NCBI RefSeq assembly: GCF_018998565.1
Contig: NZ_JAHNZO010000013.1
Coordinates: forward strand, 119,784-183,783
Direction: 5' to 3'
Source: Paenibacillus oleatilyticus
Lineage (GTDB): Bacteria > Bacillota > Bacilli > Paenibacillales > NBRC-103111
DNA: 64,000 nt
A program made the translations under genes and the position numbers. Positions 55,549 through 64,000 of this stretch are shown piece after piece; positions within the stretch are counted from its first letter, which is position 1, and the number at the start of each line of letters is the position of its first letter. The notes under the pieces were generated by a model, which was given only the letters and a program-made list of their open reading frames with translations, searched no databases and had not been told where the DNA came from.

Positions 55549-57451
55549 AAATATTCAAGGCAATTGGCACCGGTACATCGCATTTTTTCTGAGCAGCGCT
55601 TTTTCCGTTATGGTCTTCTATATGTTCGGTTCGTTCATCTACCATCCCGAAATCGCAAACGGGAATATTAAAGCCGCAAGCATGGTGAAGCAAGTGCTCT
55701 TCGCCTGTCAGATTCTGATCGTTATCTTCTCGTTTTTCTTCGTGCTGTACGCCAGCTTTGCTTTTCTCAAGACGCGCAAGAAAGAATTCGGCCTGCTCAC
55801 CTTGTTCGGAATGACCCGTTCGCAGATCTGCCGCCTGATGTTTTACGAGCAGATGATGATCGGCCTGCTGTCGATCGGCGTCGGGATCGGTACTGGCATG
55901 CTGTTCTCGAAGCTGTTCTTCCTGGCTATTGCACGTTTGCTTCAAATAGATAGTCCGATCCGCTTCTTCGTGCCGCCCCAGGCGCTGCTTCAGACGGTCA
56001 TCGGCTTTCTGGCCTTGTTTCTCGCGATGACCTTGTTTGCGATGTTCAGCGTGGGCCGCAGCCAGATCATTGCGCTATTGCGGGCGGCCAAACAGCCGAA
56101 GAAGCCTCCCGTGGCTTCGCCGTGGCTCACCGTCTTGGCGGTTGTTTGCCTTGGAGGCGGCTATTATTTGGCGTTTACGACTTCGCTGAGGCTCATTTTG
56201 CACCTTATGCTGCCGATCATTTTTTTAACCGTACTCGGCACCTATTTCCTATTTACGCAGGCGAGCGTGGCGATGATCCGCAGATTGCAGCGAATGACGG
56301 GCTTGTACTACAATAAGACAAATATGATTGCCGTCTCGCAGCTTGCGTTCAAAATGAAAGACAACGCGCGCACGCTTTTCGTCGTTTCGGTTTTGAGCGC
56401 GGTCATTTTGACGGCATCGGGCACGATTTACGTGTTTTATAAGAACAGTGACAAGCAGGCGATGGAGCAGTTTCCGAATACGATAAGCTTTACCCAACAA
56501 GGGCTCACTGCTCCTAAAGGGATAGACCCCGAGAAGATGAAGGCCGTATTGGCCGCTGAAAGAGCGAGCGTAGCTAAAGAATTGAAAATCGCAGGCGTAC
56601 AGGTCCCGCTTAAGCTGGACGGCTCCCGCGCATCCGATACGACGGCGCTGCTGATATCGGAATCCGATTACAATCGGGCAGCGGAAGGAATCGAGTATGC
56701 AGCTCCGCTTCAGATCGCGCCGGGGCATGCCGTATTCAGCTATCCTTACCGAATGGGCGACGTCATACTAATGGAAAAAGGTTCGCAGCGAACCGTTCAA
56801 TTAAACGGGCAAACCTGGCCGCTGGAGATGGACGGGCAGGTAACGGGAGGCGTCATCAATCTGATAGGAGAAGCGAGCGGGCTACTCGTGGTCAATGACG
56901 GGGAATATGCCCAGATGATGGGCGAGGTGCCTGACGACCGGAAGCTTGTCTATTACGGCTTTGATTTGAATCGCTGGCAGGAGCATATCGATACAGTGGA
57001 GAAAGTAAAGCAGTCCATTCCCGAAGATCAGCGGAAAAAGGTATTCAGCCCCGCCTCGATCTACGCCGCGAACAAACAAAGTTCGTCATTGATGCTGCTC
57101 ATCGGTCTGTTCGTCAGCTTCCTGTTCTTTGTCGCTTCGGCGAGCATGCTGTATTTCAAGCTGTTCACCGAGCTGCAGGAAGACGACCATCAATATCGCG
57201 CGCTCATGCGGATCGGGATGTCCGTACCTGAAGTCCGGCGGATCATTAACGTACAGATCGGTCTGCTGTTCCTGCTCCCGGTTGTCGTAGGTGCGGCTCA
57301 CGCGGCTTTCGCTTACAAGACGCTGGCGAATTTGCTCTCGATGAACGTATGGTCCTACGGCGCGCTGGTCATTTCCATTTTCGCCGTGCTGCAATTTGGG
57401 TATTTCCTGCTTACCCGCCGCGCTTACATGGCCCAGATGAAGAGCTTGTAA
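55523..57451 (+). CDS. bceB: Bce-type ABC transporter permease
   Basis: A 642-aa permease with ten predicted helices and the hallmark ~220-residue extracellular domain between helices 7 and 8 (~285-515). This domain is thought to recognise the antibiotic-lipid complex. FtsX-like elements include FLKTRKKEFGLLTLFGMTRSQI near helix 2 and YRALMRIGMSVPEVRRIINV near helix 8. Length matches known BceB (~640-660). ATG 55523 follows TGGGAGG. It completes an intact four-gene module. Confidence 0.94.
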   Translation: MNFRQLALKNIQGNWHRYIAFFLSSAFSVMVFYMFGSFIYHPEIANGNIKAASMVKQVLFACQILIVIFSFFFVLYASFAFLKTRKKEFGLLTLFGMTRSQICRLMFYEQMMIGLLSIGVGIGTGMLFSKLFFLAIARLLQIDSPIRFFVPPQALLQTVIGFLALFLAMTLFAMFSVGRSQIIALLRAAKQPKKPPVASPWLTVLAVVCLGGGYYLAFTTSLRLILHLMLPIIFLTVLGTYFLFTQASVAMIRRLQRMTGLYYNKTNMIAVSQLAFKMKDNARTLFVVSVLSAVILTASGTIYVFYKNSDKQAMEQFPNTISFTQQGLTAPKGIDPEKMKAVLAAERASVAKELKIAGVQVPLKLDGSRASDTTALLISESDYNRAAEGIEYAAPLQIAPGHAVFSYPYRMGDVILMEKGSQRTVQLNGQTWPLEMDGQVTGGVINLIGEASGLLVVNDGEYAQMMGEVPDDRKLVYYGFDLNRWQEHIDTVEKVKQSIPEDQRKKVFSPASIYAANKQSSSLMLLIGLFVSFLFFVASASMLYFKLFTELQEDDHQYRALMRIGMSVPEVRRIINVQIGLLFLLPVVVGAAHAAFAYKTLANLLSMNVWSYGALVISIFAVLQFGYFLLTRRAYMAQMKSL

Positions 57452-57581
57452 GCGACGAGACGAGACGCATAATCCTCATAAGCAGGGGCATCGCCCGGAC
57501 CTCTTCCGCAAGCTTGGTATATTTTTTCGTTTTTGACCCATAATACGAAAAAAAAGCCAACACGGAAGGGGCATCATCCGG

Positions 57582-58166
57582 GTGAAAATCATCGTCACGC
57601 TGCTTCTGGCCGCGGCGCTTCTGTGCGGCTGCCAAAGGGAGCCCCATCGCGACGCCACCGATATGAAGACGCTGCAAAAAACGGTCGGCCGCGAGAGGCT
57701 GCTTCAGACGTTCAGCCAAATCGAGCCGCCGCCGATGGGAAAAGAAATCATGAACAAATCCGATCAAGAGATCATCGCTTGGATTAAGCAAGTCGACGAC
57801 TGGACGCATAAAGTGCTGTCTTCTCCGGTTACCGGGGAGATGGACGAACATGCTATGCGCGAGATGCAAACGCAGCTTGGGAAAATATATACGCCCGACA
57901 TGGCGCGGCGGATGATCGATTACTTTTACCGCCGGGACACACGGATCGGAACGTACCAAGCGAACAGCACCAAAGCGATGCTGGGCTTGCGCAGCGAATG
58001 GGGGCAATACGAGCTGCACAAATCGCAGCCGGCCGAGGGGCAGTACAAGCTCAGCCTGACCGGCAGGTCGAAGCAGGACTACAGCGAATCCGTCATGTAT
58101 CACGAGTCCGCCTACAGCGTACAAGGCGACCGCTTGATCGTCAGCGAGTTCAAGACCCGCTCTTGA
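57582..58166 (+). CDS. Putative lipoprotein, unknown function
   Basis: A 194-aa protein with a clear lipoprotein signal peptide: MKIIVTLLLAAALLCGCQRE, lipobox LLCGC with lipidated C17. The mature part is hydrophilic, with a helical first half (~30-110) and a beta-rich end (YKLSLTGRSKQDYSESVMYH). No family was recognised. GTG 57582 has AAGGGG ~12 nt upstream, a long but workable spacing. It lies between bceB and pcrB on the same strand, with a terminator after it, and no functional link is evident. Confidence 0.8.
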   Translation: MKIIVTLLLAAALLCGCQREPHRDATDMKTLQKTVGRERLLQTFSQIEPPPMGKEIMNKSDQEIIAWIKQVDDWTHKVLSSPVTGEMDEHAMREMQTQLGKIYTPDMARRMIDYFYRRDTRIGTYQANSTKAMLGLRSEWGQYELHKSQPAEGQYKLSLTGRSKQDYSESVMYHESAYSVQGDRLIVSEFKTRS

Positions 58167-58191
58167 ATCTCCGAACAGCTTTATTAATAGC

Positions 58192-58229
58192 AGACTGGCG
58201 TTGGTTACACGCTGGCCTGCTTTTTTTGT
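58192..58229 (+). terminator. Terminator after the lipoprotein gene
   Basis: GCAG pairs with CTGC and CTGGCGT with ACGCTGG (two G-T pairs), followed by seven Ts. Confidence 0.65.
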
Positions 58230-58307
58230 ATGTCGGCTATAGAAAAAAGGGTTCCAGTTAATCGTCCAATACAGACGAACAAGTATTCCTATTCCTTGCT
58301 TGTTTTA

Positions 58308-58316
58308 TGGTATAAT
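58308..58316 (+). promoter_or_regulatory. Extended -10 promoter of pcrB-pcrA-ligA
   Basis: TGGTATAAT (58308-58316) is an extended -10. The -35 region 17 nt upstream is poor (CCTATT), which extended -10 promoters tolerate. It leaves a ~140-nt leader before pcrB in which no riboswitch was recognised. Confidence 0.6.
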
Positions 58317-58462
58317 AGGAAGAAGAGCTATTCCCCGCAGGCTTCATTGACACCGGGCGCGGGCTCGCATAGACTTGACTTGAGACAGAATGAATCAGCT
58401 CCGTACGTTCCTTTTCCGGGGGCGGCGGGCTTGCCGCGTTTAACGGACAGGAGGCATTTTCT

Positions 58463-59158
58463 TTGCATTTGCGTATGGAAGAGTGGAAGCATGTGTTTAA
58501 ACTTGACCCGGACCGGGAGATCGGCGACGAAGCGCTTGAGCGCATCTGCCTCTCCGGCACCGATGCGGTGATGGTCGGCGGCTCGTCCGGCGTCACCTTC
58601 GACAATACCGTCGACCTGCTGGCGCGCATCCGCCGGTATGAAGTGCCGTGTGTCTTGGAAGTGTCGGACAGGGAAGCGATCGTGCCGGGGTTTGATTTAT
58701 TTATGATTCCGATCGTGCTGAACGCCGGGGACACGCAGTGGATCGTCGGGCGACATCAGCAGGCGCTGAAGGAATACGGCGCGATTCTGGATTGGGACGA
58801 GCTCGTTCCCGAAGGCTACATTATATTGAACGGCGATTCCACGGCGGCCAAGCTGACCGAAGCCGACGTACGGCTCGATGCGAGAGATGTGGAGGCTTAT
58901 GCCCGCATAGCCGACCGTTTGTTCCGCTGCCCGATCGTTTATTTGGAATACAGCGGCGTGTTCGGCGATATGGAGCTGGTCGGACGGGTGAAGCGGCTGC
59001 TTTCCCGGTCGCGGCTGTTTTACGGCGGCGGCATCGACAGCCCGGAGAAAGCGCGCGAAGCGGCCAAGGCGGCGCATACCGTCGTCGTAGGCAACGCGGT
59101 ATACGAGGATCTTGAGCGGGCGCTCGCTACGGTCCCGGCGGTAATGGAAATGCAGTAG
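58463..59158 (+). CDS. pcrB: Heptaprenylglyceryl phosphate synthase
   Basis: PcrB joins glycerol-1-phosphate to heptaprenyl diphosphate, giving an archaeal-type ether lipid precursor in Bacillota. 231 aa, TIM barrel: [56 protein letters not shown] and the phosphate-binding [12 protein letters not shown] and [13 protein letters not shown] 58463 follows AGGAGG by 7 nt; ATG 58475 is an alternative. It heads the conserved pcrB-pcrA-ligA unit. Confidence 0.96.
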   Translation: MHLRMEEWKHVFKLDPDREIGDEALERICLSGTDAVMVGGSSGVTFDNTVDLLARIRRYEVPCVLEVSDREAIVPGFDLFMIPIVLNAGDTQWIVGRHQQALKEYGAILDWDELVPEGYIILNGDSTAAKLTEADVRLDARDVEAYARIADRLFRCPIVYLEYSGVFGDMELVGRVKRLLSRSRLFYGGGIDSPEKAREAAKAAHTVVVGNAVYEDLERALATVPAVMEMQ

Positions 59159-59174
59159 AAAGGAAATAAGAATA

Positions 59175-61487
59175 ATGATCAACGAACCTATCGATATACT
59201 CAAAGCGATTCAAAAGCTCAACCCGCAGCAAAGACGCGCCGTCGAAACGACGGATGGACCTCTGCTGATCATGGCCGGGGCGGGCAGCGGCAAAACCCGC
59301 GTGCTGACGCACCGGATCGCTTACTTGATCGCGACACGCAAAGCGGCGCCGTGGAGCATTTTGGCCATTACGTTCACGAACAAAGCGGCAAGGGAGATGC
59401 AGGAGCGCGTCAGCGCCCTCGTCGGCCCGCAGGGGGGAGATATTTGGGTATCCACCTTCCACTCGATGTGCGTGCGTATTTTGCGCCGGGATATCTCGCG
59501 GATCGGCTTCACGTCGAATTTTACGATTCTCGATTCGGGCGACCAGCTGTCCGTGATCAAAAATTGCATGAAAGAGATGAACATCGACTCGAAAAAATTC
59601 GAGCCCAAAGCGGTCCAGGCCGCCATCAGCAATGCCAAGAACGAACTGCTGACGCCGGAGAAATTCGAGCGCAAGATCGGCGATTACTTCGACGGCATCG
59701 TCGCCAAAGTATACACGTCCTACCAGCGCAAGCTGAAGGCCAACAACTCGCTTGATTTCGACGATCTGATCATGACCACGATCGAGCTGTTCCAACAAGT
59801 GCCCGAGGTGCTTGATTTTTACCAGAACAAGTTTCAGTACCTTCACGTCGACGAATATCAGGATACGAACCGCGCCCAGTATATGCTGTGCCGGATGCTG
59901 GCCGACAAGTACAAGCGGATTTGCGTCGTCGGCGACAGCGACCAGTCGATTTACCGCTGGCGCGGGGCCGATATCAGCAACATTCTCGATTTCGAAAAAG
60001 ATTACCCGAACGCCACCACCATTTTGCTCGAGCAAAATTACCGCTCGACCTCGAATATCTTGAACGCCGCGAACAAAGTGATCGCCAACAACACCGGACG
60101 CAAGCCCAAAAACCTGTGGACCGACAAGGGCGATGGGCAGAAAATACGGCTTTACCAAGCCGATTCCGAGCATGAGGAAGGCTATTTCATCACCGGGGAG
60201 ATCCGTAAAAATGTAGACAAAGGCCGCCGGTTCAGCGACCATGCCATATTGTACCGCACGAACGCGCAGTCCCGGGTCGTCGAGGAAATTTTGATAAAAT
60301 CGGATATTCCTTACCAGATCGTAGGCGGCATCAAGTTCTACGACCGCAAAGAGATCAAGGACATTCTGGCCTACCTGCGGCTCATCTCGAACCCGGACGA
60401 CGATATCAGCTTTGCGCGGATCGTCAATGTGCCGAAGCGGGGCATCGGGGATACGACGGTCGAGCGGCTGGGTGCAGCGGCGGGGCAATTCGGCGTATCG
60501 ATGTTTGCGATGCTGGAGAACGTGGACAGCATGGAGATCGGCGCCAAGGCCCGCAACGCGCTGGCCGATTTCCGCGATATGATCGAGAACCTGTACCGGA
60601 TGGTCGATTATTTGTCGGTTACCGAGCTGACGGAGAAAATGCTCGAGATGAGCGGCTACCGCGAGGAACTGAAGCGGGAAAACACGATCGAGTCGCAGGC
60701 GCGGCTGGAGAACATCGACGAGTTCCTGTCCGTGACGATGGACTTCGAGAAGCGCAACGAGGATAAATCCCTCGTCTCGTTTCTGACCGATCTGGCGCTG
60801 ATCGCCGACATTGATTCGATGAATCAGGACCCGGAAGCGGGAAAACAAGGCGTCGTGCTCATGACGATGCACAGCGCCAAAGGACTCGAGTTCCCCGTCG
60901 TCTTCATCATGGGCCTGGAGGAAGGCGTATTCCCGCACAGCCGCGCCTTGATGGACAACGAGGAGCTGGAGGAGGAGCGGCGCCTCGCCTACGTCGGCAT
61001 TACCCGCGCTGAGGAGGAGCTGTTCCTCACGTGCGCTCGGATGCGCACGCTGTTCGGACGGACGACGGCGAACGCACCGTCCCGGTTCCTTCAGGAGCTG
61101 CCGCAGGAGCTCCTGGAGACCGTGCGCGCCGGCGGCGGCTTCGGCCGCGGCGGAGCGTCAACCCCGGCGTGGGCCGGCGGCGAACGCCGCTTCGGCAGCG
61201 CCGGAGGCTTCGGCGGCGCGCCCGCACAGGCGGGCCGCACGCCCGTGAGCTTCCGCAGCGGCCCGGCCGCCGCCGCGGGAGGCGCAGCGCCCAAAGCCGC
61301 GGCTCCCGCGGCGCAGGCGACCGATTTTGCCATGGGCGACAAAGTGTCGCATGGCAAATGGGGCACCGGCGTCGTCGTCGCCATCAAAGGCTCGGGCGAC
61401 GACACCGAGCTGCAGATCGCTTTCCCGGCGCCCGTGGGCGTCAAGCGGCTGCTGGCCAAATTTGCGCCGATCACGAAGCAGAGCTAA
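59175..61487 (+). CDS. pcrA: ATP-dependent DNA helicase PcrA
   Basis: A 770-aa superfamily 1A 3'-5' helicase for repair and replication restart. Walker [13 protein letters not shown] (~34-45), [10 protein letters not shown], Walker [47 protein letters not shown] and [10 protein letters not shown] Gly/Ala-rich linker (~650-710) leads to the C-terminal Tudor-like domain ([20 protein letters not shown]) that binds RNA polymerase. ATG 59175 follows AAAGGAAA, 16 nt after pcrB. The antisense strand carries a long open frame that is only a composition artefact. Confidence 0.98.
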   Translation: MINEPIDILKAIQKLNPQQRRAVETTDGPLLIMAGAGSGKTRVLTHRIAYLIATRKAAPWSILAITFTNKAAREMQERVSALVGPQGGDIWVSTFHSMCVRILRRDISRIGFTSNFTILDSGDQLSVIKNCMKEMNIDSKKFEPKAVQAAISNAKNELLTPEKFERKIGDYFDGIVAKVYTSYQRKLKANNSLDFDDLIMTTIELFQQVPEVLDFYQNKFQYLHVDEYQDTNRAQYMLCRMLADKYKRICVVGDSDQSIYRWRGADISNILDFEKDYPNATTILLEQNYRSTSNILNAANKVIANNTGRKPKNLWTDKGDGQKIRLYQADSEHEEGYFITGEIRKNVDKGRRFSDHAILYRTNAQSRVVEEILIKSDIPYQIVGGIKFYDRKEIKDILAYLRLISNPDDDISFARIVNVPKRGIGDTTVERLGAAAGQFGVSMFAMLENVDSMEIGAKARNALADFRDMIENLYRMVDYLSVTELTEKMLEMSGYREELKRENTIESQARLENIDEFLSVTMDFEKRNEDKSLVSFLTDLALIADIDSMNQDPEAGKQGVVLMTMHSAKGLEFPVVFIMGLEEGVFPHSRALMDNEELEEERRLAYVGITRAEEELFLTCARMRTLFGRTTANAPSRFLQELPQELLETVRAGGGFGRGGASTPAWAGGERRFGSAGGFGGAPAQAGRTPVSFRSGPAAAAGGAAPKAAAPAAQATDFAMGDKVSHGKWGTGVVVAIKGSGDDTELQIAFPAPVGVKRLLAKFAPITKQS

Positions 61488-61526
61488 AACGCCAGGCAAG
61501 GCAACCCTTATATTCCGTAGCCATGA

Positions 61527-63560
<2,034 letters not shown>

Positions 63561-63584
63561 TCATTCTTCACGCTGTGCAGCACG

Positions 63585-63621
63585 AAACCGCCGGTTCCGG
63601 AAAAGGAGCGCGGCGGTTTTT
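63585..63621 (+). terminator. Terminator after ligA
   Basis: AAACCGCC pairs with GGCGGTTT, followed by TTTTT. Confidence 0.8.
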
Positions 63622-63709
63622 CGTTCTCGGCAAATACTATAAAATGCCCGCTAAAAAGTACGCCACATGCCGAGGAGTGGGTCCGATTTACATTTGCCAA
63701 AATTTGTGG

Positions 63710-63739
63710 TTGCATTCGACCCGGAATCTGTGATACATT
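63710..63739 (+). promoter_or_regulatory. rRNA operon promoter P1
   Basis: TTGCAT (63710-63715), 18-nt spacer, TACATT (63734-63739). Typical distance upstream of the 16S gene for the first of tandem promoters. Confidence 0.6.
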
Positions 63740-63798
63740 ATTGCTTGTCGCCGCGAAAGGCAGTCAGCCTTGAACGAGCGGCCAACGAAAAAAAGTAG

Positions 63799-63827
63799 TT
63801 GCAAAGCTCGTCCTGATGTGATAAGAT
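63799..63827 (+). promoter_or_regulatory. rRNA operon promoter P2
   Basis: TTGCAA (63799-63804), 17-nt spacer, TAAGAT (63822-63827). Second tandem promoter, about 110 nt before the mature 16S end. Confidence 0.75.
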
Positions 63828-63861
63828 TAGATCTTGTCACGGCAGAACAGAATAGTGACGA

Positions 63862-63884
63862 AAGCTCTTTGAAAACTGAACAAA
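63862..63884 (+). promoter_or_regulatory. rRNA leader antitermination region (boxA-like)
   Basis: The stretch GCTCTTTGAAAACTGAAC matches the conserved Nus-factor boxA/leader sequence found before 16S genes in Bacillota. Confidence 0.6.
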
Positions 63885-63935
63885 TGAGAACGAAATGCCA
63901 AGCGTAACAAGCATTTGAGCTATATCAGCTTTTCT

Positions 63936-64000
63936 TTAATGGAGAGTTTGATCCTGGCTCAGGACGAACGCTGGCGGCGTGCCTAATACATGCAAGTCGA
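63936..64000 (+). rRNA. rrs: 16S ribosomal RNA, 5' end (truncated by window edge)
   Basis: AGAGTTTGATCCTGGCTCAG at 63943-63962 is the universal position 8-27 segment of 16S rRNA. GACGAACGCTGGCGGCGTGC and CTAATACATGCAAGTCGA follow to the window end. By E. coli numbering the mature 5' end falls near 63936. Confidence 0.98.

Larger units (their letters stand above)
63561..63935. other. ligA to 16S rRNA intergenic region
   Basis: Contains the ligA terminator (63585-63621), then two rRNA promoters and the rRNA leader. No protein gene is supported. Confidence 0.8.

Noticed and set aside
59127..60938. 603-codon open frame antisense to pcrA
   Set aside because: It lies fully opposite pcrB/pcrA, has no ribosome site or recognisable domain, and is rich in Arg/His/Val as expected from reading high-GC codons backwards.

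Overview
The window is about 64 kb of a high-GC, Gram-positive, endospore-forming Bacillota chromosome, most probably Paenibacillaceae (Paenibacillus/Cohnella-like). The reasons are Bacillus-type synteny (secA-prfB; ftsE-ftsX-M23-ctpB-minJ-uvrB-uvrA; pcrB-pcrA-ligA leading into an rRNA operon), strong AGGAGG ribosome sites with frequent GTG/TTG starts, CotF-type coat proteins, and a 16S rRNA 5' end. No phage, insertion sequence, CRISPR array or tRNA was seen. Assignments come from reading the sequence and from family knowledge; no database search was run.

Layout. 1-3.2 kb: the end of secA, prfB with its programmed +1 frameshift, and a YitT-family membrane protein. 3.2-7.0 kb (minus): a DUF2294 gene, a YdeP-type molybdopterin oxidoreductase and fdhD, with an attenuator-like leader and an inverted repeat bracketing the promoter. 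7.3-15.6 kb (plus): a complete arginine cluster argC-J-B-D-F-G-H behind a sigma-A promoter overlapped by an ArgR/AhrC-type palindrome. 15.7-23.5 kb: a VanW/G5 protein, then the division and cell-wall block ftsE, ftsX, M23 hydrolase, S41 protease and MinJ-like PDZ protein. A large paired inverted repeat sits before minJ. 23.6-25.2 kb (minus): motAB. 25.5-30.4 kb: uvrBA with a LexA-like operator. 30.8-32.8 kb: a small membrane protein, a TIM-barrel isomerase and an orphan 98-aa protein.

32.8-40.1 kb (minus) is the most interesting region. It is a six-gene operon resembling the dlt (teichoic acid D-alanylation) system: MBOAT acyltransferase (DltB-like), a 36-aa DltX-like peptide ending in FIYEGF, an SGNH-type DltD-like protein and a carrier protein (DltC-like). 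No DltA-type adenylation enzyme is present. Its place is taken by a class II aminoacyl-tRNA-synthetase-like amino acid:[carrier protein] ligase, and the operon begins with a 1083-aa membrane-anchored FG-GAP repeat protein. I infer an alternative envelope aminoacylation pathway: ligase loads amino acid on carrier, MBOAT with DltX-like peptide exports it, and the SGNH protein transfers it to a surface acceptor.

40.3-64 kb: a small membrane protein, a MocR regulator, a GGDEF protein (minus), a U32 peptidase/hydroxylase, a Gld-like ABC system with a DUF4340 protein, two spore coat proteins, a VOC protein (minus), a complete Bce-type peptide-antibiotic sensing and detoxification module (BceRS-BceAB) with a consensus operator, a lipoprotein, pcrB-pcrA-ligA, tandem rRNA promoters and the first about 65 nt of 16S rRNA.
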